Shown piece after piece: positions 12,172-26,380 of a stretch of DNA of 64,000 nucleotides (within the stretch, counting starts at the first letter, position 1; each line of letters begins with the position of its first letter). A program made the translations under genes and the position numbers. Below the pieces are notes generated by a model. The model was not told the DNA's origin. It did no database searches and saw only the letters and a program-made list of their open reading frames with translations. Source of the DNA: Lineus longissimus (taxonomy: Eukaryota > Nemertea > Pilidiophora > Heteronemertea > Lineidae); assembly GCF_910592395.1 (NCBI RefSeq), contig NC_088315.1, positions 7,320,501-7,384,500 on the forward strand. The letters are read 5' to 3'.

Positions 12172-14727
12172 TGCAATCAATATCAATCCCGCATTTACTG
12201 TCTTCAATTCTGGCGAATTGTACAAAGTAAGTCGAAAAATGATTGAAACTGCCCAACTACAGCATGTGTTGACGTTGTCAATTTCAAAGTGGGGTGAAAC
12301 GAATGACAGAACAGCGCATCAACTATAGTGTTTGCAGCGAAAATCTCTCCAAGTATGTATGAAGTATTGTGTTCCGCCAGTCTCTGAATTATTCAAGATG
12401 AAGACGCTCTTGTCTTTAGCCAAATAAATACTTTGATTTCCTTCATAGTTAAATGTTTCAAGTACACTTGTAAGGATACTTACTGGAGAAATTTGAATGC
12501 GTTTTATATTTTGATGTACCCAGGATGCGTTTACTGTAATTAGTTACAAAGACGATCAATGCTGAAACTGTAAGGTTTTCTACCGAGATAAGGGCCTGCT
12601 TGGAACTAGACAATGTGAATTATAATGCCATTCTACTTAAACACACAACTTCATTGGATAAGTCGTACGCTCTGTTGATAAGTATGCAAATGAGTTGGAC
12701 ACTTGCTATCATTTCTTGACGCTTTTATCTTGGCCTCCTGGCCGTGACTGATGCGAATATCCCTCTTTTGAAGTTTTTGTAATAATGCAACAAGGTTGTT
12801 CAAACATTAACACTTAAGCAAGTGGTTTCTTTATTGGCTTCCACGGTCACTGTTAGGATTGTTGCTTAACTCTTTAAGGGCTTAAGCGCCCTGCAAACAA
12901 GTGATTTTTGTTGCTGCAACCTGCAAAATAAATGCTGCAATGAGTAATTGAAACATTGCTCTGCTGCGGATAAAACTGGTAGGCCTAATCGTTGGGTTTG
13001 ATGTTGGTAGCAGGTCGCAACAATCACCACTTCTTGTTGCCGGCACATTCCATGGCAACCGCAAATGAGGCATTTTTCGCATGTAACTACAACGATTTTG
13101 TCATCTTTTCACTTGACGTCCGATGGTGACTTACAAAGACTGTTTGTGTCGTGGTGCCAAACTACTCAGGAAACCTGGAGGTCTAAAGGTGTTCGTCAAT
13201 TTTTTAGCACCACTGATTAACCATGATGGGGGGCATTGGCAGTTGCTGATAAACAATCTGGGGCAATTCTTTACTGTCACAACTGCTACCTTCATATTGA
13301 CATTTGCATCAGTGGGTTACAAATTCTTTGATAAAGTTTTCTGATTCATCAGTTACCCTATCTTCTCAAAACTGACTATAGTAAGACTACGGTTCGAGTT
13401 TTGTTCAAATTTAGCTCCGCATGGGTTAACCCAAGCTGATGGGACCACATTAGCCATTTTTTCTGTCATATTTTACAATGTTATTCTCCAGTGTGATATG
13501 GAGATAAATGAGTTGTTACTGGATAATAAATGGTACTTCCAAAAGCTTAGTACAAAGGGTTACCAGGGTGTTTTTCATGTGTCAGGCATGTAGAAATGAA
13601 ATGGAAATGATGGAAAAATGCCATTGATTTTTGTTCGTCAGAATGGAAAGGAAGAAATCAGATTTGGCTCGTTTTCTTGTAGTTTAGGAATAAAATGCAA
13701 GATAACATTCTTGATGCAGTTTTTGCATGACATGTATGAGAAATAAAGAAGACTTTGAACCGTACAATGTAGTGTTAATGCTGATAATTGACAATTTCGC
13801 TTCCTTCAGCATGGACATACAAAGAAATGGTTTGAAAAACGAGACTCTTGGCTTGTTACAGCCACACTTAGCTCTGACCTCACATTAAACATCATTTGAT
13901 TTCGCTGAATCACGCGAAACATGCGATCACTGATTTCCATTTGTCTCCAAATTTTCCAATCGCCAGGTCAGATAACTCATTGTACTTTTAAGGTTTCGCG
14001 TTTCCGAGACGTTTCTCCAACAAGTCACATGACCGATGAGACATCCAATGGCTGCTCCTCGCCGAGGGAGCGGGACGTGAATCAGAACAACGGTGACTAG
14101 CAAAACTCACGCCAAGCGTGGTAATGATTCCGCACCTCGGCGTCATAACTGTCAAATTCTACCCAGAATGCAATAGTTCTTCGTCACATATGAAAAACCT
14201 GTCGGCTGCGGCCGTCGTCATGTGGTGCGTGTCGAAACTACAAGGAATGCTGTCTAGAATGTTTGCTTCATTCCCTGATTGACGATAATGGTCTTATTAT
14301 TATTTTTCTCCTGATATGTTTCCTCACTGACTCAGTGCTCTGTGTCCTACTCATGCCTCTGTGTCATATGGGGCTGTCCCCACCCCGACGTAACTAATTG
14401 CTTCTACCCAAGGAACGAAATAAGAATTTCCAATTCCTCGTGAGTGTTTGGATGCCAATCTATGCTGTTGCTGCCTTGCTTGTCATGAAGGTAGTAGTCA
14501 TAAGCCTCAGGAGACCAGTCCCTCATTCTCCCGAAAGATATGGCTGCTGGAGGTAGAAGTCAGTTGCTTGAGATCCACAAGATACTTGTATGGAAGCATA
14601 CCCTTTCTTCCCACAGGTTAGTTGGACATCCATCAGAAAGATGTCTGAAGGTTTGAGTCCATGTGTCCAGGTTTCATGAGTCTACAGAAACAGGTTTGAA
14701 AAAAAATGTCTTGAACTGGGGAGACAG
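12172..14727. other. non-coding sequence, possible enhancer motifs
   Basis: No gene recognised. A patch near 12640-12740 contains a perfect POU octamer (ATGCAAAT, 12684-12691) within TAAGTATGCAAATGAG, of the type found in developmental enhancers. The remainder shows only chance open frames of 60-73 codons. Confidence 0.35.
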
Positions 14728-14950
14728 AGTTAAGAGCAAGTACAGAAAAAAAAGAAGAAGGAAGGCATCAGGATTAAAGAACATGTGAGCAACTGACCTG
14801 AGAAAGTCTCTCATGACCACCCAGCCTGATTAAGGCACGTCGATGCCGAAATGATTTCTTGAAGTGAATCATCGGAGTTAAGAGCAAGTACACTGGACAA
14901 AGAAGGCACCAGGGTCAAAGAACAAGTGTCCAGGTGAACAGCTGGCTTGA
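14728..14950. repeat. diverged ~148-bp tandem duplication
   Basis: AGTTAAGAGCAAGTACA occurs at 14728 and again at 14876, followed in both cases by a diverged segment (AAGGCATCAGGATTAAAGAAC versus AAGGCACCAGGGTCAAAGAAC). This indicates an old local duplication. No gene is involved. Confidence 0.65.
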
Positions 14951-17900
14951 AAAACTGTCTCCAGTGTCCACCCAGGTCACATAAGATCACTCAAGATCCA
15001 TTAGCCTAATATGGCCAATAACACCCTGGTGTCATTACAAATTGTCCTTCCTTATTAGAGTCCTTATCCGCCTGATAGCCACCATGACATCCTCACAGCA
15101 TCAGAGCCATTTGGTCGCTCAAAAGACATTAGTAGGCAATGAGTCAGCTGGGAAACAAATGTCGAGAAATAAGGGACTGCTTCTGTTATTGATTAAGTAA
15201 AGGATGTAAGGGTTTTCCAGATGTTGGTCTATTTGGCCCTTAACCCCTTTGCCGTTTGAGATGATTTGAGAAATGGACAAGCGAGATTGGAAGATTACGA
15301 AACAGTGGGTGACTGAGGGAGTGTCAGAATGGACAAGGGTTTCTTCTGAGGTGATTGAGGGAAGTAAAGAAGGGTTTAAAGATGGCAACAGTTCAACCCT
15401 TATTTAACTGTCTTTACCAGAACTCTATTACCTGATACCGGTATCTCTTTTGCTTCTACGTAATTCACCAGTTAAGACGTTCATTGATTCGCCACTAACC
15501 AATCAACTTTTTTCTCGAGCAAACGTGCAATCTTGGCATTTAGTCAGCTACCATCGGTTCCGACCCTTGAAATGAAATGAACAATCACTGCACGACACCC
15601 GTGACGCTTTCTGCATTCCGCTGTACGACGATCGCATTTTTCGTCTTCTTAGGAGAATTAGTCAACAATTGTGGAAGAATTGTTGAGTCATACCGTCCAT
15701 CATGTTGGAGCAAAATGAACATCTGTGAGCCACCTTAAGATTCAAGCATTCCAATGCAATTTCTGATGACAAAGCATCTTGTTGAATTCTTCAGGGAACG
15801 CTTGGGTACTTTTGACTCAGCGTGCCTGCTTGGACGCCGAGCGTATTGAACCTTGGGTGATTAGCTCCTGCTCCCCGAGATGCTACACTTCCACTCGACG
15901 GAATACCATCATGGAATCTGGGGGTCGGGGCGCTTCTTAAATGATGCAAACAATGGACCAAGACTGAGTCACTGCGGTGATTCTGTATTGCAGATGACAG
16001 TCTTTATCTATCACTATGACAGGGTAAATTATCATCCTGCAGGATGCGTTGCTTGAGAGATAACGATGGTTGTGTCGTAGTGAAGTTCAGGGGATGCCAA
16101 GACGGTGTGGTAGCATTGTGTGGATGTGACAGCCCCAATTGTACACGACAGTGAGGGGCATGTGACAACTACAATAGAGATTTTGCATTTCGAGAAGATT
16201 GCTAGCTGTTTGCTTTCTGAAGACACACGTCTCAGAAAAGCAATTGACAAGGAGGGTGTGGGAATGCTATAGATAACTGAATAGAAGGGTTTCTTGGCAG
16301 TTGCAGTTACAAGGGGCAATGCATTTCTTGTGAGATAAATGTGGTTTTGAGAGAAAGAGACAATGGGCAAAGCATTGAAGTTTAGTGACATTTCGAAAAG
16401 TGAGCTGTGCTGCAGAAAATAAGACAAATTTGAAATGAACAAGAACTGAAATTTTCATTGACTTTGAAAATATGACAGGCCTGTATGTGAAAATGGCAAT
16501 CAACTCAAACGGTTTTATCAGTTTTTTCCTAAAAAATCAGTCCTTGGTGCAACAATTAAAACATATCAATTTGATCAACATTTGCCATTGTAAAAACTCC
16601 ACCAACACCCGTCAAATCCGTCGTTGTTATGTCATCTTCTAACCTCTGTCATGGGGAGAATTGAGAATTTAATTTTCTTTTGGATTAATTGAGATTTGCT
16701 ATCTTATTGTTCATAGATTTCTCTGAGATATTGTCAGTTTTATTAAATGGTTTTGTGCATTAGTTCTGTCAAGTAATTGTAATTTTGAATGATGAAGAAA
16801 AAAAACTGCTGCCTTGTTGTAAGATATTTTAAAACTGAGTTTCCATAGTGAAGTGAATTGATTTTTTAATAAAGCTGTACTGTCATAACCCAATCCAAGC
16901 GGAGACACTCCCTGGCATACTCTCGGAAAAGATTGCCACACCGTATTACATGTCAAACAGCATGATTGGTCAACCTGCCATCCAACAACCACCCCAACCA
17001 GGAAAGCCTTGAATCCTTGAATCAGTTCTTTGACCTACTCATCTTCAACTCACCAAATAGTCTAAATCTGTCATAACCCTGGCGGAGTAGTGGCGCTCAC
17101 TGGCGTACTAGCAATCGCCAGAAAGATTGCCTCGGCGTAAAACTGCGTGATCGGTCTCATTGATTCTGTGTTATGATCTGTCCCTGGGGTTTTCGCATCC
17201 ATTTTGCCCATTCATGAATACCCACTTGAGCGAGATTTGTGACATCGCTATGCAATCTATGGACATTGTTTCCACTATTGTGATCTATGCTGTGATGCTA
17301 GTAAAACAATTTATCAGATTGTGTCGGATGCCTTCACTGTGAAGTCGAAATAGTGTATTTATACAATGACATCAGTTTGCAGTATAGTGTGTGAAATTTG
17401 TTGAACGGGTTTTTTCAAGGGGTGTAACAAGCTACCAGTTCGCCATCCTGGAGCCAATATGGAGCGAACAGAATATCTACCTCAGACACAACTCAATAAG
17501 TATTTGAACTCATTCAAAATATTTTCAATTATCTGTTTCGAAATCCAATTATTTTGAAATAAAGGTGTCCACATAAGCCTTCTTGTAACTCACTTGGAAC
17601 ACGAATCCTGTCTTGCCCGTGCTTAGCCACCCTTAGACTTAAAGAAAATTGCTTCATTCAAAAGGGTGGTAGATCCAACACCTAATTATCCAGACACAAT
17701 GGACGAATGTTTCTAATTACGATGACTTCACAGCACGGCCTTCCGCAAGGGGTCTACACATAGAAGAGAATTTCCGCGCTCAGACTCTTGTTGGATACCC
17801 ACTGCGCAATATCAAAAGGTCATAATAGTGAGTTATCACAGTATTCAATTATGTCTTATCCTATTCATTGCTTGGCCTCCTTGTCTTGTGTCGAGATTTC

Positions 17901-20900
17901 TAGTACGCTGCACCACCCCTGTGGCCCTGACGCTGAACTTCCTTTCTGTAATAATGGTGACACAATCATTCTGCTAACTAGATACCTGAGGGGAGAGGAA
18001 CCAGTCATGGCATTGATGTCAGTCCTGATCTGGACCAAGTTGTAAAGTAATATGTAGGGTTACCCAACCAGAACTCTTTGGACACTGTAGGTTAAGAAGG
18101 GACATCCAAGACCGCACCAGCAACTAAGCCTTACTCAGAACCCAGGTATCCAACTTTGTGATACCGGCAGTAAGACTTATGATAATCGGAGGGCGTGTGT
18201 CCTGGTTGGCACAGCCCTAATGGATCAAATGTGTGGTTACTGCCCCAGGTGATGCTACTCCTAGTGGGTCCATACCTTTGTAACCATAGAATGGTATCAC
18301 GAGATGGACATGTAATTTCTATATACTTCTTATTAGCTTTGTCTGTAACCTAATCATAGTGAGGTTACACTCTTAGCACATGTAATCTGGCTCTGGTCGA
18401 GAACTGTTATTCCTTCATTGGTCTTGAATGATGCTTGCTCAGGGTGATAGAAGAGGTGTTAATGGTAAGTAAGTAATAGTTTTAAGCAATGGAATTTTGG
18501 TACCATTCACTTCTACATCCTGATAATATCAGGCCATTTCACTCGATACATACTTACTCCCTCGGAAACATGCGTAAGGAGAAGTCGTGTTGTAAGAGGA
18601 TGTCGCTACTGAGATTTTAGTTTCAATTTTTCAATTTCTGGACAAATACATTCTAAATCATGAAATGTAAATGATATTATTGGTGACACCTTCAAGTTCT
18701 TGCGCCAGCTCAAAGATGCCTGTCACTCAAGACACTAACTGCTATGGCGTTACCAGAAATAGATAGCAAATTGGATGTTTCTTGATTGCTATTTGTTTCT
18801 GGTGATAGCTAGCCTAAGCAATAAGTCCTATTATCATCCGAGATCATGCTATAATTTAAGGACCGTTTGACAGTTTATTTCGCTTCTCCTCCCAGTGCTT
18901 TCACCCACAGGTACCTTCCCCTCGTATCCAAAGTTTCTTAACTTCAAGGCCCCTCCATCGAAAATCAAAGTCACACCTACATTATCAGACATGGCTTCCC
19001 AGTGAATGAACATACATACTTTTAGAAAAAAATACGACAGTTTTCCGTCTGAACATTCGTAAGTGGTGATATTATGTAGGTGTCTTGAATAAATGGTATT
19101 GTGCCGTGCGAGGAGTGAGAAAAATATCACAAAAGACGAAATCGTAAAAATGCTGTCGGTGGGATAGCAGCGTTAGATAATATACTCAATATCTTAACAG
19201 GAAGCTGCTATTATTCTCACGAATCTCACCGATCACTGAGACGTTGGGGATAGAAAAAATGCCATTGTTTATCGGAAGAAGAAGTCCTAAAAATTTTCGA
19301 CAAATCTGACGGGGAAAGTTCTAGCGGGAAAGAGAGGGTCTTTTTTTCTCAATTGACAATGACAGAGCTTATTCATTAGCCACAGACTCCACTGTAGGGT
19401 TTCCCTGACAATTTTCAGCCATTGTCAAAATAGGACAATAAACGCTCTTTTGCCAACAATTACGTTATTTTCTCAGGTGAAGTTTCTTTTCAAACTATTC
19501 AGAAGAAGACCTATACGAATTTGTGTATTTCTTTCAGGAGATTTTATCGTTTTATTCCGAAGGCTGGTATGATCTTCTGACTCATAGCCTACCTCACACT
19601 TCCAGAAACAGCATTTATCTTGTTTTGCTTTCAAATTGGGACCATTATTCCTCGTCAGGAAGTGTTTCAATGCTCCGTTTTGAGCAAAATCAAGCGATAC
19701 GTGTAAGCATGTGACTCAGGTCCAATCTTTCAATAGACATGGCTGGGCAGAGACTTGGTGACTGGGAATACAAGGTTTACCATCCTAGAACACAGTCCCT
19801 CCTTGTACAAACTCTAGTTTCACCGATCTAATACCTGTTCTGAATATTCACCAAATGGGGGAAATTTGCCATTCAAATGTTAAATTTGCAAAGACAATTG
19901 GTTGATGACACCTTTCCGTCTGGTCATGACACGATATCCTTTAACGTCAGTTATGGTAAAACAAGTATGATACAAAGTTTCTCAGCAGTACTCAGTGACG
20001 TTAGGGTTGACAATACCAAAAAAATCCAGCCAGAGAATCTAATTCTTTATTCATAATTTGCTCACTGGATCATAATACGCTTCTAAATGTGATAAAGAAT
20101 TGGAATGAATTGAACCGCCGATAGAGATAGTTCAAACAAAGTCGTGTCCAATCGATACGTGAAGATACCAACGTGCATCTCGCTGTAGCAGTGCACAACC
20201 CGTGTGGAGTCTGCGTTGGAATTCTTGCTCGAGATTGCACGGTAATTGAGCAAGAGTGATATTCTAATGTGGTAAGTTATGACATTAGTTGTCAGTTTGA
20301 TTGACATTGTCTTTTAGTCTTGTTCTTTCTATTTGCGTTCAAGTTTATGTGTTTCGATTTTTTGTTGGTTGGTAAAGTCTACTATTTTACTCTTGCAAAA
20401 TGTGGACTAGAGGTTTCTGAGCTGGGACAGATTTCATATTGATGTGTAGGAGATTTCCTCCTCGATCTTATTCTGTGTTGGGCTGTGATTGTTTGAAGTC
20501 TATGTGCTTTGAAGAAAACGGCTGGCAGAATTTCAAAGTCATTCCACACATTGTTCGAGGGTTGTTAATTTGTTTCGCCATGTCTGTTTGTAGGTAGTAT
20601 TCTGTTTTGTTCTGTTAACTGTACCGTAAACTGCTGGCCCACCTCCCCTCCTCCTCCCCGGGAGTATCCTCTGATCTTGATGCGGTCTCCAGTAATGGAT
20701 CAGAAGTATATAACCAAACAGTGCTTGAAGAGGAGGAAGGTGGGGATATGTGTCCTATCATCCAGTCATACATGAGCCTTGTTCAAATTCCTGACAAACA
20801 ATTTCGTCTGCAAGCAATCCACTGCTCGTTCAGACACAGTCAACTGCTCATCCTGAAGAGAAAGGGTGGCTGTCTTGAATCCCCACAGAGATTTTCAGCC

Positions 20901-21302
20901 CATCTCAATGTCTCGAGAGAAAAAAAATTCTTTGCCTCTGTGAAAAGCCTTGACCTGTGAAACATTTGAGTTGTGACAAAATTTCAAGACTACGAAATCA
21001 TATTTATGATAGCCAACTGTAGGCAAGATGGATATATTCAAGTTAGGGACACACCGATGCCTCTGATAGCTGACCTTTAAGTCTATGACAATAGCTTATA
21101 CAAGTATAACAGTCCTACTTGCACAGTCCATACAAAACATGAAGGTGAAATCAACAAACCACAAGCTCACTTCATATAGAACAGCGACTGCTGTACAGTG
21201 GTTGCAAGAAATGCACAGGCTGCTTGTTCCAAGTTATGGTGAAATATACGACTTCGCATCACTCGCCCCGAGGGCTCGACATGGCAATATTGTACCGTTG
21301 TC
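14951..21302. other. non-coding sequence, no gene recognised
   Basis: Six kilobases of unique AT-rich DNA. The longest open frame, 136 codons at 16032-16442 (-), overlaps a 78-codon frame on the same strand. It starts from a non-ATG codon and shows no domain, splice site or biased codon use, so I treat it as chance. No RNA gene or mobile element was seen. Confidence 0.4.
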
Positions 21303-21735
21303 TCCAGATGAAACAAATATCGCCGCGTGTACAATAACAGATGAGTCGTTCTGAGATGTCGGAAGAAAAACGCTCTGTTTAAACAATTGTCTTCTTCGAT
21401 CTGTCTCTTGAGATATTGCAATGATAACAATGCAAAGAGAAGATATGTTGGGGTGTGGGAAAATATTTACTTAGGTCATGTCGATTGCTACAAGCAAGGG
21501 AAGACAGTTGCTACAGAGTTAGGGTCGAGGTCAAATAGATTGGGTGTGGTGAGTGAACCTTTTGTCTTCAGATGAAATAATATTGTCGCATGTACAATCA
21601 CAGATGAGTCGTTCTGAGATGTTGGGAAAAATGCTCTGTTCAAACAATTGTCATTTTAAATCTGTCTCTTGAGATACTGCAGATGATGAGAATGATATGT
21701 TAGGATGCGGGAAAATGTTTACTTTTGTCCTCGGT
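21303..21735. repeat. diverged ~264-bp tandem duplication
   Basis: A segment beginning CCAGATGAAACAAATATCGC at 21306 is repeated from about 21570. The copies share CAGATGAGTCGTTCTGAGATGT, a CTCTGTTTAAACAATTGTC/CTCTGTTCAAACAATTGTC block, ATCTGTCTCTTGAGATA and GGGAAAATATTTACTT/GGGAAAATGTTTACTT. Divergence is moderate, with several indels. No open frame spans both copies. Confidence 0.75.
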
Positions 21736-23049
21736 AGTAACATGCATCATGAAGGATTTAAGCTAAAAATGCTAAAAAAGATGACACAAAGTCAATTTTT
21801 TCACCTCCAGCATGTCCAGCACCTTTTTATGATTTTCTCTCACTTTTGAATGGTTTCTTCTGTTGAGGGAAAAAGACGACGACGCGGTGTATGAAAATTG
21901 TCCATGTTATTATTCCCGGATTATACGGATGGGGTATGACGAGAATGATGCATTATTGTCCTGATCAATCCTCTTGGCGCTGTAGAGATGGTCATAATTA
22001 GTCCGACATAATGCCCTGTTATCTCTTGCATACGCAGAACCCCAACCTCTTCTTCATGGTTGTGACGTCGTCTTAGAATTCCGCAAGATTGTGACATCGT
22101 CTTCGATAACCTGAAGAAATGAATGCGACTGGTAATCAAAGCACAATGTAAGATGCCACAATGTGAGATGAGATGTGTACAAAGCTCCAACCAATCAGAT
22201 ACAAAATTAATCATATAACTTCGCAACCCGGAGAAAAATTCTCAATTGTGCCCTTGGAATGCTTTTATGCCAGAGGTCTCAGTTATATGAAGTTTAATTC
22301 ATACAGCATTATAATCTGATTGTGGCCTCCCAAGAACCACTTCCCGGTGTAATCTGATTTGACGTTCCTAATACTTTCGCTTTTATAAATATCCCGCCGT
22401 CTGCTCTGTAGCATTGGAGAAGAAACAAAGCTGCTCTCAAAGGCATTATTCTAAACATTAGCACATTAAAAGGTCCCGCAATGCTTGCTAAATCAAATTT
22501 ATGTCTTCGCCAGTCTCTTTTGTATGTCCATTTTATAAAGGTCTCCGCGCATGTACAGTTTTAATGAAGAGTCGCAGGGTTTTATAGGCAATGGTAAAGT
22601 ATTATGGGATGGGGTCGGAAGTCTGTTGATGGAGGTCGCGTTGTTTGATGGTCGTCTGAAAATGCCAGGACATAAGTTGTCATGGGTGGCGGGGCAAGTG
22701 AACAATTGTTGCTCGTGGGAAGGAAAGGGAGCATAAGATATCGAGCAAGGTCAGGATGACGTATTTCACTTTCTGCTTTGACAAGCCACGACCAACTTGC
22801 CCCAGCAGAAAAACATACCAAAAGCTCACACCCTACTTAGACCTATAATTCGAGGGCCCGATTTGCATCTGATAGGAAACGCATCAAACTGTATCTTTAC
22901 ATCAACCAGCCTTGTCTTTCTCCTTGAGTGATGTTGACCTTGACAGTTATTCCAATTAGAAAATGGCGCACAGATAATGATCGCACTAAAACAAGTGAAA
23001 CACGATTTAATTGTTACTGTCACACAAATAATCTTCCAAGAGGAACCCT
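21736..23049. other. non-coding sequence, no gene recognised
   Basis: Short chance open frames only (up to 101 codons at 21921-22226, -). No splice-bounded exon, RNA gene or repeat could be identified. Confidence 0.4.
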
Positions 23050-23450
23050 TCGTGACTATTTACATTAGAATCTGACATCGTCAGAATTAATTGTCAAAGC
23101 TCCAACAATACATCGCAATTCAATTGTCGGAAAACAATTACCCTAAAGCGTTAGACTGCATAACGAGCATTGATTGACAAAAGACAATGTTAGTTCGTCT
23201 TGTACGGTTAATTAGGAAAGTTTATGAGATTTTCGGTAATTAATCACACCCGCGTTCCGATATATTCGTTGTAGCACGGTTCATTCCGTTAGCACAATCC
23301 TTTAGCATTTGAATTGCCAATAAAGTGGTCCGTTCTGTTTTGTATTCAACGAAACAAGTGAATGCTTGGTTGAGCTTTGTTAGAGCAGCATGGCGGCAAT
23401 AAAAACGGTTTTGGGAACTTGGCACGTCAATAATTGACAATGGTCATGGA
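23050..23450. promoter_or_regulatory. candidate conserved regulatory patch
   Basis: Dense clustering of short developmental transcription-factor motifs: GAATTAATTG, CAATTCAATTG, GAAAACAATTACC, TGATTGACAAAAGACAATG (PBX-like TGATTGAC beside a SOX-like ACAATG), GGTTAATTAGG and CGGTAATTAATCAC. There is no repeat structure. An open frame at 23240-23440 (-) looks incidental. Enhancer function is inference and would need cross-species conservation. Confidence 0.25.
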
Positions 23451-24985
23451 TCGCAAGAGTGTGGCTTCGGGAAATAAGAAGTCTCACACTTTGTGGTGTG
23501 CCTAGAATGTTTGGTGTTGGAAGAACCAATGAACCATCAATGCTAAAAAGGACAAATTCGCCTCACTCAGGGCCAATGATAACATGCCTTACAGTAGTTC
23601 AATCTTCTACCAATAGGTGGTAAGCAATCCTACTCTATCACCTGCTACCAATTAACTCCAAACTGGTCATTACAAGCCGAATGTGTAGCGGGATAGTAAA
23701 CAAATGTGTAAATGGAGAAAAACAGGTGAAGCCAGTTCTGATCCTTGTCTGAAAGATCAATGGATTTACCTGAAAATGTTCAATTGTTCAACTCTAACCT
23801 TAAGATGAAAATGGAAGTCGTGTCATTTCGAAACGCAGCTACCTTTTTTTGCAAAATGAAAAAAAAAATGTGGAAATTTTCAAATTCAAGTTCAATTTTC
23901 AAACATTGAACTGACAGGGTAGACCTTTAAAAGTCTGTGAAAGTTTTGGCAAAGGCTTCCTCATGTCTTATAATCTTTCACCTTCTCTAGCCAAACTTTC
24001 TGATGGTTAATTGAATGCTATACCCTCAACAAGTCTTACAAATCCTTCAGCTAAACTATCATCAGGTTGTCCACCAACCCTCGAAATCTGGCTTCTCAAT
24101 CTCAGCTGGACTTGTAACACGTAATGGAATAACAAATGAATTGGTGTTTATGAAATTCTCTTCGGAACCTGAGTATCTCGTTCATCTTGGAGAAACCTTT
24201 AGCCGCTCACTTGAGACCTGTATTCTAAAGCATTTCATTATTGCAGGTATCGAAGTGGATTTCATAAAGCTGACGAAGTCTTCTTGTCCGAGAGAGATAA
24301 TACTACTATTCATTTCTTGTATTAACCGATGCAGCGCCTTTTCTTGCACAAAGAAACCACTCCAAAGTGTTCCGACCGAATTATATCCGACTCTAAAAGT
24401 ACAAGTACCCACGATATTTCGACAAGTAATCCTGTTTCTGAAGGTTTCATTACTTAGAAACTTCTCAAGAATGTGGAGATAATGCGTCGTATGTATACAT
24501 ACACAAGACTAATATACTTGTCCTGCGCTGAAGTGATTGTCGATTGCAACTCCTTGTCTGCGAGATTGCCCATCAAAACGGAGCTGACCAATACCGATAG
24601 TGTTGGTAATGCCAAAGAAAATTTATTATTTCAACAACGTGTTAGAATGAAAATCTGTCCAATATGAAGAGACACTCCGTCTGGGGTAGAAGCAGCTACA
24701 GAATGAAGCAGTGTTGACACTAAATCTAATTTGGCATCTTATCAGTTTTCCAACCAACATACACGGAATCACCCACTATGATTGTTTAAGAATGTACATC
24801 TACCTCAACTCAAGTCATGTTGAATTAAAATCTCCCCTATTACTTTATTCTATCGAAAGGTATCTCCTCTGGCCAAAGTAAGTTGTCTGCAGTGTAATGA
24901 AGCCTGATGTATTATTCCAAATTTGGTCACCCCTGAATTGATATTCTGGCCCGTTGATAGTTTCTGGTGACATACCCTCCAGTTT
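23451..24985. other. non-coding sequence with a 155-codon open frame
   Basis: An open frame of 155 codons at 24015-24482 (+) starts from a non-ATG codon (TTG) and overlaps an opposite-strand frame of 76 codons. A frame of that length is expected about once by chance in a window of this size and base composition. No domain is recognisable, so it is not called as a gene. Confidence 0.35.
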
Positions 24986-25140
24986 TTAGCTCACTTGTTG
25001 GGAGCCTATACAATACCGAGGCGCTCGTCCTTGTCACCTGTCGTCATCATCCGTCAGCGTCCATTAGCGAAGCTTGATTTGTTACTGCTGAAGCTAGATG
25101 GCCAAAACTTAGCAGGAAGAGGCAAGGACAATGAACAACG
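24986..25140 (+). repeat. fragment of AGCTCACC-head repeat family
   Basis: TTTTTAGCTCACTTGTTGGGAGCCTATACAATACCGAGGCG resembles the heads at 26885, 31849 and 37579 (AGCTCACC... then GAGC/GAGTC TATAC-ATACC or CGATAG then GGCG/TGTGTCC). A short CGTCATCATCCGTCAGCGTCC region follows, as in those copies. The body after about 25090 does not match the other family members visible here, so this is a diverged or truncated copy. Confidence 0.55.
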
Positions 25141-26285
25141 AAGAAATAGGACAAAAACAAAACGTGGCTAACCTCAACTCGGGAAATATCAGATATTGTG
25201 TTTAATGTTTTGACTGTTGAACTGGTTCACCTGGTATGCCGTAACTCTACAATGATTGTTTAAGGAATGTTCAAGGAATACTATGACAACAAAGACATGT
25301 CTGTTTATCATGGCTAAAGAAAATACTAACAAGTCGGTTAGATGAAAAACAATAGCATGGTTACTTGAACTTTAAGGGTGACTTGGATATTAACTGAGCC
25401 AGATGTTGCTGATCAAAAATTGCTACATTGCTGTATTGTTGTTGATAGCACTTTCTTGTAAAGTGCAACGAGTAATGGAAGCCTTTACCAGGATCGCTTT
25501 ATGTCTAAATACCTTTACTTACTTACTTATTTAAGTACAACATGATGGTTCAAAGCCATCAAAAGTGTGAGGTTGTCGTTCCTGTAACTCTTTATAGCGA
25601 CGGAATATGAGTTGTTGGCCCATGGCCACCCGGCAGATGAGAATTTGCTGCCTCCTTGAAACCTCATCACCAATTCTTGGATCAAACTTTGGTGTGGACC
25701 CGTTCCTTAGATCTGCCTGGTATGGTTGGACCTTCCAGGAGCTGGGGCTCCTGTCAGCGTAGCCCTTAGGGTCACATGGACACACAGGCAAGTGCACCAC
25801 GGCAAGGTCAGGATCCACAACACCCAATTATTCCAAATGCAGCAACATGTAATCACATCGCCATTACCTCAAATGTATATCAAGCCCTTTGAAGCTTTGG
25901 GCTGTTTAATACATATAACGACTCAAGGAGAAGTATACTTGTTGGATTATACTTGACAATATGTGTTCATAAGGTCTTATCGAGTATATAACCAGTCCAT
26001 CAAAGAAAACTTCTCCTGTTCAATGATGAAAACTTCATCTATTCCATTCAATTTTTGAATAAATGTATATGCCTATTTACTTTTGATGCTTAAATGAAAT
26101 AATATCGAGGTTAATGACTTCTGCGGGTTTGTTGACCACTGCCAACGTTTTGAAGACCATCTTGTACGTAGATGTTCAAAGCAGCTCAAGTTTGGATCAG
26201 AGGTGACAGGTTGGTATGATGCTGGAAACAAGTTTTGCCCTCCTCTGTTAGATGCTCCGCAAACGCACAATTTCTGTCACTATGA
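25141..26285. other. non-coding sequence; 98-codon minus-strand frame
   Basis: The region 25531-25827 is GC-richer than its flanks and open for 98 codons on the minus strand, with a polar composition rich in R, Q, D and P. It ends in a stop at the 25531 side, next to GATGGTTCAAAGCCATC. It could be part of a gene exon or of a SINE-like or transposon fragment. I recognise no domain, and no convincing splice site borders it. Confidence 0.3.
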
Positions 26286-26380
26286 CCTGCAACATAGCCA
26301 TGACAAAGTGACAATTGATCACGATTTGACTTTTGATGACTGCTTTCCATTTACAATTGTCATGGCTTATATGTTGCAGG
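26286..26380. repeat. short inverted repeat (foldback)
   Basis: CCTGCAACATAGCCATGACAA (26286-26306) is mirrored by TTGTCATGGCTTATATGTTGCAGG (26357-26380). The arms match apart from a small insertion, with a 50-bp loop. It may be the remnant of a miniature inverted-repeat element, but no target-site duplication could be defined. Confidence 0.6.

Noticed and set aside
16032-16442. 136-codon minus-strand frame
   Set aside because: Non-ATG start, no domain and no codon bias; length is within chance expectation for the window.
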